From Xanthocytophaga flava (lineage in GTDB: Bacteria; Bacteroidota; Bacteroidia; Cytophagales; 172606-1), in assembly GCA_030068525.1 (NCBI GenBank), contig JASJOS010000015.1, forward strand, positions 228,801 to 292,800: a DNA stretch of 64,000 nt. The letters are read 5' to 3'. Both the position numbers and the translations under genes were made by a program. Positions 34,632 to 43,012 of the stretch are shown here, one piece after another. A model generated the notes under the pieces. The model made no database searches, was not told the DNA's origin, and saw only the letters and a list, made by a program, of their open reading frames with translations. The stretch's first letter is position 1. Each line of letters opens with the position of its first letter.

Positions 34632-35456
34632 GTGGAAGAGAAAAAAGCATTTGAGCAATTTGTTAAAGATGAACAGGCAAAGGTAGTAAACCAGTTTCTG
34701 AACCCTGAGCATCCACTGGTTAAACAACATGCCGATACACTTAACCTGATTAAACAGCGGATGCTGGCTGTAAGGCTGCACAATCGGTATTCTGTTTCAG
34801 GCTGGGAGAAAATGCAGGAAAAGATAGTTGGTGAGCAGAATCCATATTATATCCTCAAACCCTGGTCTCTCCAGGAAATCAAGATCTATGAATCGGAACA
34901 TGAAGTCCGGCTTCCCGATGAAGTAAAAGTATATCTGATGGAAATAGGTGAGGGTGGAGGAGGATATTTTTGTGGTGAGAATCCCATTATAGTAGAGAGA
35001 CGGTATGATCCTATTTATGCTATGAAATTGCCGTTTCCTATTATATCTGCCAAGATTCATGATATCAACCATCGCTGGGGGATAAAGGCTTGGGTTCCAT
35101 TGGATAATGGTGCAGAACACAAGGAAGAACTGGAAGATCTTATCCAGTATCTGAAAAAGAAGAAGATACTACACAAAAATAACAGTCTGAGAGAATTATT
35201 TGCCCTTCCAGTATTTCCGGATCGGGGATTCTGGTGTTTTGGTCTTGTTGCTGAACAAGACCCTTTGCTGGTAGTAATGAATGGAGAGTTTGAGGGAGAA
35301 GTCTGGATAGATTCACTGCATTATGGTGTAGAAGACGGAGGTTATCTGGGACCTGCTACACCTGAACACCGAAAATTTTTATCCTTTATAGCAGGCAGCG
35401 TGCTGGCTAAGCTGGAAGGGGGAACAAAAACATCAGAGGTGGGAGATTGGTTGTAA
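34632..35456 (+). CDS. SMI1/KNR4 (SUKH) family protein
   Basis: A 274-residue cytoplasmic protein starting at a GTG codon; no in-frame ATG gives a complete N-terminus. Residues about 75-240 form a SUKH domain: the entry helix SLQEIKIYESEHEVRLPDEVKVYLMEIG, a glycine turn GEGGGGYFCGENP, later strands with FPDRGFWCFGLVAEQDPLLVVMNG, and GEVWIDSLHYG. SUKH proteins are often immunity proteins against contact-dependent toxins, but many Bacteroidota encode solitary ones of unknown purpose. No toxin, VgrG or PAAR gene is nearby, so an immunity role cannot be supported from context. A family B element lies 86 bp downstream. Confidence 0.85.
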   Translation: MEEKKAFEQFVKDEQAKVVNQFLNPEHPLVKQHADTLNLIKQRMLAVRLHNRYSVSGWEKMQEKIVGEQNPYYILKPWSLQEIKIYESEHEVRLPDEVKVYLMEIGEGGGGYFCGENPIIVERRYDPIYAMKLPFPIISAKIHDINHRWGIKAWVPLDNGAEHKEELEDLIQYLKKKKILHKNNSLRELFALPVFPDRGFWCFGLVAEQDPLLVVMNGEFEGEVWIDSLHYGVEDGGYLGPATPEHRKFLSFIAGSVLAKLEGGTKTSEVGDWL

Positions 35457-35541
35457 GAGAAACATAAGGGATAGACCCGCTGTTTTTAGTCTAGGAAATA
35501 TGTTTCTTCTCCAGGTCTTTCTGCAATAATCATCTCCTTGC

Positions 35542-35683
35542 TGTCCTCCTGAAAGGAACTCCTGACAAATAGAGCCATCTGTGGTTTCTGAGAGAAATAA
35601 ATAAGTCCCAGTTGGAAAGGTCGCTAACCTTGCCTAAAGATGCTTTCTAAGGACAAAAAAGATGTATTCCTTTCAGGAGGACA
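35542..35683 (+). mobile_element. Family B inverted-repeat element, copy 2 (best preserved)
   Basis: A 142-bp unit bounded by a perfect 17-bp inverted repeat, TGTCCTCCTGAAAGGAA at 35542-35558 and its complement at 35667-35683. The interior is shared with copies at 4573-4765 and 32629-32772. There is no reading frame of note, so it is a non-autonomous, MITE-like repeat. The rest of the 379-bp gap between 35456 and 35836 shows nothing else. Confidence 0.75.
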
Positions 35684-35835
35684 AGGACAGCCATCTGTCT
35701 TCTGAGCAGGATTTTACATATATCTCCCTTATATTTACTATTAGTCTATAGTAGTTTCAAAAACAATCAGGTAACAAGCCAAGTATGGGACTTAGGTTCT
35801 ACTAACTTCGTTTCGATTACCAAAAAACAATATAT

Positions 35836-36282
35836 ATGAAATATTTATTTCTATTGTTACTGTTCTTGAGTGCTCAAAGTTGTCGTGACCCTTTCGCAAA
35901 TGCACGTACTACGAGAATATACAGTTTGAATAAAAATTGCCTTTCAAAGACTGCATGGACAGATTTAAAAAGGCTACACTCAACAGATAGTGTAAAAAGT
36001 GATTTTGCAGTTATGTTAAAAAAGTTTGAGCGAATGCCATTCGACAATGAGGTATATTATTTTAAGGAAAGTCCGGAAGAACTGATTGCTATTAGAGATA
36101 ATGAATCTATTGGATATGTGTATAATCCCCACATTCGAGACGCAATTCTGGATGGCTTGTCACCAAGCTTGCCTAAAAAAGAAAAGGAACGGATAGGCAA
36201 TCGGATACAATCCTTTTTACGGAAGTACCAATGTAAGAGTGAACACAATCACAGATACGGACAAGAATATGATGATGATTAG
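35836..36282 (+). CDS. Small lipoprotein of unknown function
   Basis: A 148-residue lipoprotein: MKYLFLLLLFLSAQSC gives a signal with lipidated Cys16. The mature part is basic and polar, with a second Cys (Cys34) and a third near the C-terminus (YQCKSEHNH), and ends in an Asp run. A helical stretch lies at 100-135 (HIRDAILDGLSPSLPKKEKERIGNRIQSFLRK). No family recognised. It sits alone, with repeat DNA upstream and the convergent LRR gene downstream. Membrane side and partner are unknown. Confidence 0.65.
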   Translation: MKYLFLLLLFLSAQSCRDPFANARTTRIYSLNKNCLSKTAWTDLKRLHSTDSVKSDFAVMLKKFERMPFDNEVYYFKESPEELIAIRDNESIGYVYNPHIRDAILDGLSPSLPKKEKERIGNRIQSFLRKYQCKSEHNHRYGQEYDDD

Positions 36283-36447
36283 TATACAAGTTAGAAATGA
36301 AAGACATGGGTATGCCTCAATAGTAAACGAAATGTTCCAACTGGTTTAGTGGTCGAAACCTTAATAATAATTTTGATAGTAATGACTAGATTGTACTAGC
36401 TAGCTGCATTATATTCTCCTTTATTACATCAAATTCTGTCATAACTT

Positions 36448-37740
36448 TCATTCAAAAACAATCTCACAATCAGGCAACAAAGATCTAACCTTTGCGATTT
36501 CTGAGTCGGGAAGAGGATTGTTGTTGAGATCCAATAAAGTTAAACGTGTTAACTTGCTGATTTCCGGAGGTAGGAATGTTAGTTTATTATCTGAAAGGGT
36601 AAGCTTTTTCAAACTTGCCAGTTTAAATAATTCCAAGGGTAGATATTCCAAGTGGGTTTTGTTCAGGTCTAAATCAGTAAGTCTTGTCAGATTATCAATT
36701 TCGGGTGGAAGAGAGGTAAGTGGATTTCCTTTGAGATTCAATTCATATAGATTCTCAAGATTTTTTATATCTGGAGGGATGCAATCCAGTTGGTTATCAT
36801 TTAAGTATAAGTGATAGAGTTTGGTGCATTGAAAAAGTTCTTTAGGAATCTCACGTAACTGATTATACGAAAGATCTAAACTGATAAGATTGCTAAGGTT
36901 TCGAATTTCAGGAGGAAGAGACTGTAATTGATTCTTTTCCAGATGGAGTTGCTCTAGTTTTGATAATTTCCCAATCTGACTGGAAATACAACGAAGTTGG
37001 TTTTGATCCAGGGAAAGAATTTCCAGGTTTGTAAGATTGTGTAGTTCTTCGGGGACTGTTACTAAGTGATTGTAATGGAAATGCAATACTCTTAACTGGG
37101 AAATGGTAGTAATTTCCAACGGGATTGCATTAAACCGATTTTTTCCTAAATCAAGTGTATCCAGATTAGGTAGACTATACACTTCCTTAGGAAGTGAATC
37201 CAATTGGTTATCATATAATTCTAGTTCTATCAGATTGACACATCCTGCAATCTGACTGGGAATGGATGTTAACTGATTGCTTTTTGCATCGAGATATTTC
37301 AAATGAATAAGATTGCCAATTTCCGAAGGAAGAGATGTTACTTGATTGTCTGAGATACTTAAATATTCTAGCCTGGTCAAACGTCCAATTACAGCGGGAA
37401 GGTTGGTTAATTGGTTGGCATCTACATTTAATGATGTAATCCCTGTGAAGCATTTTATCTGATTTGGGAGCTTTGTTAGCTTAAGCTGAGATAAGTATAG
37501 TTCTTTCATGCTATGTATTCTGGCTATCTTCTCCGGCAGCGTTAAGTGGTGAGCACCCTTATTGAGCCAGGTAGCCTGTTTTGCAATAATCCAGCTATGT
37601 ATAAACTCAATATCATTTTTGAACTCTTCAATATCAATCTGTAGAGACTCTGCCAGGGATAATCCTAATTCAATATTTTCCAGTTGACCAGATTGTACTA
37701 GTCGCATTATATTCGCTCTTTCGGTAGATTCTATACTCAT
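36448..37740 (-). CDS. Leucine-rich-repeat protein
   Basis: A 430-residue protein made almost entirely of about 15 regular 23-residue LRRs of the form LxxLxLxxNxLxxLPxEIxxL, spanning residues 85-430. The first 80 residues are helical (ERANIMRLVQSGQLENIELGLSLAESLQ), like the central helical part of the LRR-BRCT protein at 5.5-8.1 kb, which suggests common ancestry of this part. No signal peptide or membrane span, so it is probably cytoplasmic and binds another protein. Downstream it converges with the small lipoprotein gene; upstream it diverges from the kinase-like gene. The partner is unknown. Confidence 0.85.
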   Translation of the reverse strand: MSIESTERANIMRLVQSGQLENIELGLSLAESLQIDIEEFKNDIEFIHSWIIAKQATWLNKGAHHLTLPEKIARIHSMKELYLSQLKLTKLPNQIKCFTGITSLNVDANQLTNLPAVIGRLTRLEYLSISDNQVTSLPSEIGNLIHLKYLDAKSNQLTSIPSQIAGCVNLIELELYDNQLDSLPKEVYSLPNLDTLDLGKNRFNAIPLEITTISQLRVLHFHYNHLVTVPEELHNLTNLEILSLDQNQLRCISSQIGKLSKLEQLHLEKNQLQSLPPEIRNLSNLISLDLSYNQLREIPKELFQCTKLYHLYLNDNQLDCIPPDIKNLENLYELNLKGNPLTSLPPEIDNLTRLTDLDLNKTHLEYLPLELFKLASLKKLTLSDNKLTFLPPEISKLTRLTLLDLNNNPLPDSEIAKVRSLLPDCEIVFE

Positions 37741-37902
37741 GAAGGTATTTGCAAAATGTAGATTATCTCAACAAAGCAAGTTTACAAACAATATTCTGAT
37801 TTCTACAGAATGGATAAGTGAGATGCGTTGAATATCTTCGAACAGGTTTTGTATTTGTGTGAGTAAAATCCTATACTTTCCAATACTGATAGATTTAAAC
37901 AG

Positions 37903-38730
37903 ATGAACCTGAGCAAGGACATTCTTAATGCATTTGCTCTCAAGGGAGAGTGCATTCCTTTGTCAGGAGGGCAGCATACATCGGTTCGGGTTGGTGATTT
38001 TGTACTGAAGCCCACAGATACTAATATCCGGTATTACGAATGGCTGCTGACCGTCTATAGTGCTATACATCCAAACGGATACCGGCTGGCAAAGCCTGTA
38101 AAGAGTCAGCAGGATACGTTTGTGTACAAAGGCTGGTGTTGTACACGATATGAACCGGGTGAATTTATGAACAGAAAGCTACCGGAAAAGCTGGAGGTGG
38201 CGAGACTGTTTCTTACTGATGTGGCAGAGTTACCTTTTCAGGATATGCCAGCCGCCGATCACAAATGGGCAAAGGCGCATCAGATTGCCTGGCAAAAAGA
38301 AGACCTACTCAGAGAGATTACAGGTGAGGCGTATACCATATTGGCAGACCTACTTTCTGGTTTGACACTACAGGACAAGTATCCTTTGCAGATTATACAT
38401 GCTGACCTGGCTGGTAATATACTTTTTGACGATGCGTTACCTCCACTGATTATTGATTTTTCTCCGACCATAGCCCCTGTAGCGTATGCAGAAGCCATAC
38501 TGGTATGTGACTCCATTGCCTGGCATGGAAGCCCGCTGGAAGATCTAAACTATCTTTCCCATTCTGAATTTACCAGAGAAATGATACTACGGGCTATTGT
38601 GTTTCGGTTAACGGTAGCTGCACTATCTGTACAGCAGAATGAGAATGCGTTCAGTAATGAATACAAATGCTTTCAGCCTATTATACAATATCTGGATAAT
38701 CAGGTCTGCAATGAGGATGTGCAGTGGTAA
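37903..38730 (+). CDS. Aminoglycoside-phosphotransferase-like kinase (TIGR02569-type)
   Basis: A 275-residue protein with an APH/choline-kinase fold. The ATP lobe has SGGQHTSVRVGDFVLKP (Lys in VLKP as the likely nucleotide-binding lysine). The catalytic loop is IIHADLAGNILF with His166, Asp168 and Asn172, and the metal-binding Asp185 is in LIIDFSP, preceding a hydrophobic run. In known relatives the fold phosphorylates small molecules or antibiotics, but members resembling TIGR02569 have no assigned substrate. It stands alone between a divergent LRR gene and small membrane-protein genes. No resistance context is seen, so a resistance role should not be assumed. Confidence 0.75.
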   Translation: MNLSKDILNAFALKGECIPLSGGQHTSVRVGDFVLKPTDTNIRYYEWLLTVYSAIHPNGYRLAKPVKSQQDTFVYKGWCCTRYEPGEFMNRKLPEKLEVARLFLTDVAELPFQDMPAADHKWAKAHQIAWQKEDLLREITGEAYTILADLLSGLTLQDKYPLQIIHADLAGNILFDDALPPLIIDFSPTIAPVAYAEAILVCDSIAWHGSPLEDLNYLSHSEFTREMILRAIVFRLTVAALSVQQNENAFSNEYKCFQPIIQYLDNQVCNEDVQW

Positions 38731-38883
38731 CATGAACGTATACACTTTGTTCTATATAATAGTATGTATTTAATTACAAAGTGAGGTTCTCTCAAGTCTT
38801 GCCTTTTTATTTATAGTAAAAGATTTCATTTTCATGACTATATAATTACAGCTACTTGATTTCATCATTTAAGTTCATCCCTT

Positions 38884-39378
38884 ATGGTAGGAACCTTTCG
38901 TGTCAGAGAAGAAAATCGTGCTGCCTTTGCTTTCAGGCAGTTAAAAACTATAGCATTCATTCTTTTGGGGTTAATAGTTGTATTTTCTCTTGTATTGCGT
39001 CTTATACGCTTTGATTTCTATCTTTTACTTTTAGGGGGAGCTTTTGCGTTAGGCTATTTGGGCAGAATACGGTATGTGGGACTGTTACGGATTGGTTTTC
39101 TGGAAGACCGCATTCTGCAGACTGTCGACACTACCCAAAGTAATGTATTGATAGAAGCATCAAGAGCCAGAAACAAAAGTCGGTACAATCAGAACGACGA
39201 GAAGGAAATCTTATTTGCCGATATTGAGAGAATTGATTTTAAGGATAAGGATGTTATAGTGTATGGGAAAGGAAGTAATGGATTTTCTACCAATCATAAA
39301 ATTACGATTCCATGTGAAATAGAAAATTATGAACAAATCAAACATTTTCTAAGCAGATGGGACGAAAAACAGGCATAG
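38884..39378 (+). CDS. Membrane-anchored protein with PH-like C-terminal domain
   Basis: A 164-residue protein with two membrane segments near the N-terminus (about 20-42, TIAFILLGLIVVFSLVLRLI; 46-64, DFYLLLLGGAFALGYLG) and a soluble, charged C-terminal domain of about 95 residues. This domain has the strand pattern of bacterial PH-like domains (FADIERIDFKDKDVIVYGKG...HKITIPCEIENYEQIKHFL). Such proteins are common and uncharacterised. The domain should face the cytoplasm. Upstream, an 8-bp inverted repeat CACTTTGT/ACAAAGTG at 38743-38783 might terminate the preceding gene. Confidence 0.6.
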   Translation: MVGTFRVREENRAAFAFRQLKTIAFILLGLIVVFSLVLRLIRFDFYLLLLGGAFALGYLGRIRYVGLLRIGFLEDRILQTVDTTQSNVLIEASRARNKSRYNQNDEKEILFADIERIDFKDKDVIVYGKGSNGFSTNHKITIPCEIENYEQIKHFLSRWDEKQA

Positions 39379-39545
39379 ATATCCTTTGTAATAGTGTAGG
39401 TCATACTTTTTGCAAGATACCAGGGACGGCATAGAGTAATTGATTACAATGATATGCTGGCACCTTTGACTAACTAAAGAAAAGTGCTCCACTGATACTT
39501 TTATCTCATCAGATTACATCTCTTCAAACACACTCCCTTGAATTT

Positions 39546-40049
39546 ATGGCTCTAAGCTCAGCTTTCTTATTTGCCCTTCTACTGGTGGCAGTGATTTCAC
39601 TATTGTTTTACAGCTATCGGCGTAGTGGCAAGGGTATGGAAATCGTGCTGGTATTTCTTTTAGGACTTGTGATTGTCTGTGGAGGCATAACCTTGATGAT
39701 CGCTACATTTGATTTTCTGCATCCATCCGACAAAAAGCCTTTTACATTTATGGCCTTTCTGCTGATGTTTATCTTTACTGGTTTCTATTTTTCAGTGTAT
39801 CAGGCTATTGTTTTTGCGGTTGTCAGACTGATCGCCTCTTTCTTCACAGACTCAAGAATCCTCCATATCCTAGGGGCAGTCTTGTTGGGAATTGGTGCAC
39901 TGGTGTTGACATGGGTATTTACTTTGTTTGCCTCTCATACAAAGGACTGGATATTAGCTGTATTTAACATACTAGGTTTTCTGAGTGCTTTCCTATTTGG
40001 GCTCTGGGGTATTCCCAGATTGCAGTTTAGGAAAGAGACCACAATTTAA
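39546..40049 (+). CDS. Polytopic membrane protein of unknown function
   Basis: A 167-residue very hydrophobic protein with about five spans (4-22, 31-52, 60-90, 105-128, 135-160) and few charged residues between them. It ends in a short basic tail, RLQFRKETTI. There is no signal motif or known family. It is 168 bp after the PH-like membrane protein and 130 bp before the barrel-protein gene on the same strand; operon membership is possible but not clear since the next gene has its own promoter box. Confidence 0.6.
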   Translation: MALSSAFLFALLLVAVISLLFYSYRRSGKGMEIVLVFLLGLVIVCGGITLMIATFDFLHPSDKKPFTFMAFLLMFIFTGFYFSVYQAIVFAVVRLIASFFTDSRILHILGAVLLGIGALVLTWVFTLFASHTKDWILAVFNILGFLSAFLFGLWGIPRLQFRKETTI

Positions 40050-40140
40050 TGTTGGATTGTAACTACATGAGAATTAAAGGCTAAGGTTATTGTTTATACT
40101 AAAGTAGAAATGATTCGTATGTAGTTAATATACTTAATAC

Positions 40141-40149
40141 TATTTTTGC
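40141..40149 (+). promoter_or_regulatory. Candidate -7 promoter box of the beta-barrel protein gene
   Basis: TATTTTTGC is a full match to the TAnnTTTGY box used by the primary sigma factor in Bacteroidota. The start codon follows 29 bases later. A clear -33 TTG at proper spacing was not found. Confidence 0.4.
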
Positions 40150-40178
40150 ATGTAAATATATCCTTACTCGTTTCTACA

Positions 40179-40847
40179 ATGCATACAAAATTCATTTTTA
40201 TTTTAATAGGTAGTATTTGGTCTGTTTCGTGTTTTGCTCAAAATGCGGATGAAAACACTTCCCGACATTCAGTAAGTCTATCAGCCGGAGTAGCTAGTTA
40301 TATTGTGTTTGGTACTCAGGTAGAAAAGGAGCAGAGTGCACCTTGGGGTGGTTCATATGTGGAGCGAAGAACCGGACTACGAATAGATCTGGAATTAAAG
40401 CATCAACTGGGTCAGATTTTCTTTATACAGGAAGGTGTTTCACTTGTTCAGAAAGGAGGTTATCACAAAAAAAGTGGTTTCGTAGACCCGGCACGTGCCG
40501 AGATTACCTATGTACAGATTCCGCTGATGATCGGTCTTCAAACAAAACAGGATCGATTCGTAGCTGGAGTTTACTCGGGGCCTGCCATCAATTTTGAAAT
40601 AGCTTCAGGAAATACAACCACAGGTACAGGCTGGTTAAGTGATAGTTATACCCGACGTAAAAACATCCCATCTTTACTGATAGGGGGATTTGGTAATCTA
40701 AGTGTATCTGATCGCATCTCTGTATTTCTTAATTATAAATATGATTATGATCTCAACGCATTTGTAGATAGAAAATATGGTTCCGGCGACTTTACCATAA
40801 AGACAAAAGGATATTCTTTATTGTTGGGTGTACGAGTTCATTTGTAG
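40179..40847 (+). CDS. Outer-membrane beta-barrel protein (PorT-like, small barrel)
   Basis: A 222-residue protein. The frame opens 11 codons earlier at a TTG, but the ATG at 40179 gives the clean signal MHTKFIFILIGSIWSVSCFAQ and places the TATTTTTGC promoter box upstream of the start. The mature chain is a run of amphipathic strands (SVSLSAGVASYIVFG, GLRIDLELKHQL, ITYVQIPLMIGLQTK, FVAGVYSGPAINFEI, DRISVFLNYKYDYDL) with a final strand YSLLLGVRVHL, the arrangement of eight-stranded outer-membrane barrels annotated as porin-family or PorT-like. Function unknown. A hairpin terminator follows the stop by 9 bp. Confidence 0.8.
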   Translation: MHTKFIFILIGSIWSVSCFAQNADENTSRHSVSLSAGVASYIVFGTQVEKEQSAPWGGSYVERRTGLRIDLELKHQLGQIFFIQEGVSLVQKGGYHKKSGFVDPARAEITYVQIPLMIGLQTKQDRFVAGVYSGPAINFEIASGNTTTGTGWLSDSYTRRKNIPSLLIGGFGNLSVSDRISVFLNYKYDYDLNAFVDRKYGSGDFTIKTKGYSLLLGVRVHL

Positions 40848-40856
40848 TATAGAGTA

Positions 40857-40894
40857 ATTCCTGAAATAAGGTTTCTGAAAAATATTTCAGGAAT
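40857..40894 (+). terminator. Intrinsic terminator after the beta-barrel gene
   Basis: A perfect 12-bp stem ATTCCTGAAATA/TATTTCAGGAAT with a 14-nt loop, followed by CACTCTTTTTGGG. Confidence 0.65.
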
Positions 40895-40945
40895 CACTCT
40901 TTTTGGGTACTTGATTGGATACCAGATAAAAGAACCGATTAAACA

Positions 40946-41332
40946 ATGGCTAGCAAGGAAGTTTCCGAAGAGTTTCGGGTGGGACGGCTTGAAAGAGTAG
41001 CAGGAATAATTATGCTATACTTTCTGGTTCTATATAGTCTGACCTATTGTGATAACTGGTTAGTTAGTCATTTTCCCCAACACAAGGAAGCAGTGAAATT
41101 TTTAACAAGAGGTCTTTATTTGTACTCTTTGTGTTTGTGTATACCTCTCACTAGTATTCTGGTATATTGTGTGATGAAAAGTGATAATGTGATCCTTAAA
41201 CTTATTGGGTTTATTCCTTGTATCTTTCTGAGTGTTATTTCTGTCATGCAACTTTTCGCTCTTTTCTTCTGGCTCCTGGCTGTACTTACAAGCTCACCAG
41301 CAGATCCCCCTATCGAAGAAAACTTTCCTTAG
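40946..41332 (+). CDS. Small membrane protein of unknown function
   Basis: A 128-residue protein with an amphipathic charged start (MASKEVSEEFRVGRLERV) and three or four spans at about 20-40, 57-80, 88-110 and 112-122. The C-terminus PADPPIEENFP is acidic and proline-rich. No family recognised. It is the last plus-strand gene of this run and converges with the gene ending at 41382, 49 bp away, with no terminator visible between them. Confidence 0.55.
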   Translation: MASKEVSEEFRVGRLERVAGIIMLYFLVLYSLTYCDNWLVSHFPQHKEAVKFLTRGLYLYSLCLCIPLTSILVYCVMKSDNVILKLIGFIPCIFLSVISVMQLFALFFWLLAVLTSSPADPPIEENFP

Positions 41333-41381
41333 TGGTTCTATGCTTTTAAGAGTCACTTCTGATAGTAGCTGGATGGTCAAA

Positions 41382-42014
41382 CTATCTTCTAAGATATTTA
41401 CGGAATGGAACGTTAGACATAAGTTCTTTATCTTGTATGGTTGAAATCTTCACACCTAAATGACGGGCTGCTACACCAAAAGTAAAGTCTTCCATTATCT
41501 GATCTTCGGTCATCTTATATTTTTTATCATCACTGTAACGGCTTCTAAATAACCTTTTGCCTTTGATTGTTTTTGAAAGAGCATATACGTGTTCTTCCTC
41601 TTTGAGCCGCTCTCCATATTCAACCAGAGGGTCATCAGATGAAACAGCTTTAAACCGAATTCTTTTTCCATTACTGACCAATGTATACATATGATAACTA
41701 ACACCACTATGACAGGCAATTGACAGGATTTCAGAAGAACCAAAAAGGGAAGCCAGACTTTTTTCATAGTCACAGAGAGATTGAAGTGATGTGTGGTTTT
41801 CCAGTATCGATGTCAGTTGGAAGTCATCGCAAATCATCAGGCAGTTGTTGAAATTCCCAATACTGATGGATTTATCTCTGGGATACATACAATCTTCCAA
41901 TATGGTTTCTTGTGCATACAGAAAACTGCTGTACCCCAGTGTGTCCAGAATAATGCGGTCTGCAACGGGTTGGGGTGGGTTTTGAATGGTAATAATAGAC
42001 GCTTTATATCCCAT
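41382..42014 (-). CDS. Uncharacterised cytoplasmic protein
   Basis: A 210-residue soluble protein without signal or membrane span. It starts MGYKASIITIQNPPQPVADRI, and shows alternating strands and helices (SISIGNFNNCLMICDDFQLT, EILSIACHSGVSYHMYTLVSNGKRIRFK) and a C-terminal half ending EDFTFGVAARHLGVKISTI, which could be read as a helix-turn-helix-like stretch but is too weak to call. The charge pattern and length recall small Bacteroidota proteins of unknown function fused to nothing. A family C element begins 165 bp upstream of its start. Confidence 0.6.
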   Translation of the reverse strand: MGYKASIITIQNPPQPVADRIILDTLGYSSFLYAQETILEDCMYPRDKSISIGNFNNCLMICDDFQLTSILENHTSLQSLCDYEKSLASLFGSSEILSIACHSGVSYHMYTLVSNGKRIRFKAVSSDDPLVEYGERLKEEEHVYALSKTIKGKRLFRSRYSDDKKYKMTEDQIMEDFTFGVAARHLGVKISTIQDKELMSNVPFRKYLRR

Positions 42015-42178
42015 GATTTTTCAAATGTACAGGATTCCTTAAAAAGGTCTTACATAATTAAAAAATACATACAGCCAAGCGTATATCCCTACTGTTTTAT
42101 TTAATTTCCTCTCACAATTTTGCTCAATTCAGCTTCACATCACAGGGCACATCGAGGCTGTAACTCTATCCAGCTTAT

Positions 42179-42561
42179 AACATGAGTCATCCCGGATTTT
42201 GAATAAAGAATGTCATTGAGAAAGGATAATACATGTCGCAAAGAGAGTAAAGACAACTTAAATAACGAATATCAGTGTAGGTGCGTAGGGCTTCTTTTCT
42301 CCGCGAGGTTGGCCTTTGGCCTGTGGGGGGAAGGATCGGAGAAAAGTGTCTTTTTTTGCAGCTAGCACATATCCTGTCCCAACAAATTCTCATTTGTTGT
42401 CCTTTTTTGGACAAGCAAAAAAGGAAGGAGCCGCAAGAAGAATAATGTAAGTGACAATAAAACAACTCAACTAAAGAAATTTCTAAAAAATCAATCATTC
42501 AAAGCATAGGGACTGATTTTGTAAAATAAACTCTCATCCAACATTCGGGATGACTCATGTT
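42179..42561. mobile_element. Family C element, copy 3 (complete, 383 bp)
   Basis: It is bounded by a perfect 16-bp inverted repeat, AACATGAGTCATCCCG at 42179-42194 and its complement at 42546-42561; extending inwards, 21 of 23 positions pair. The interior shares GTGTAGGTGCGTAGG, TCTCCGCGAGGTTGGCCTT, GGAAGGATCGGAGAAAAGTG and GACAAGCAAAAAAGGAAG with the 4.4-kb copy. Hairpins: TCCTTTTTTG/CAAAAAAGGA (42400-42425) and AAAATCA/TGATTTT (42487-42520). It has no transposase frame, so it is non-autonomous. A target duplication was not obvious. Confidence 0.8.
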
Positions 42562-42943
42562 TAACAAACAGTTTGTTCAGTTGTATGGTACATAGAAACC
42601 TAAACAATTCTGTTTTTTCTGTTATACTACTGCCATAGCAACCTTACTCTTCTATCCATTCAACTACGTATCTGAGAAAATGTTTGGTTAAAGCAATGTA
42701 ACTATAACAGATTCAATAATGCCGGTGATTGAATATTTACAGAAAGTATTCCTTATTTCTGAATAAGACTTTATATTTATTTTATTTTGAATGTGTGAAA
42801 TAAAATAAAAGTATATTTACTAATGACATTGTTTCCTTTGTAAATCAATCTGATACTAAAAGCTATTATAAAAAAGCCGTACTATCAGTTATCCCGACTG
42901 CTGACTCTGCCTTATAGGTATTTTTTAAAATTTTAAAATAACG
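42562..42943. other. Promoter region of the beta-helix gene, otherwise empty
   Basis: 382 bases with no gene. It is AT-rich and must contain the promoter of the beta-helix gene, but no convincing -33/-7 pair was found. Confidence 0.3.
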
Positions 42944-43012
42944 ATGTGCAGTCATAATCATACCTGTACCTACAATCTCTCAGTTATGAAGCTTTACAAA
43001 CACCTATCTCCT

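Noticed and set aside
37903..38730. Antibiotic-resistance gene
   Set aside because: The fold is APH-like, but there is no mobile or resistance context and the substrate pocket cannot be judged from sequence alone.
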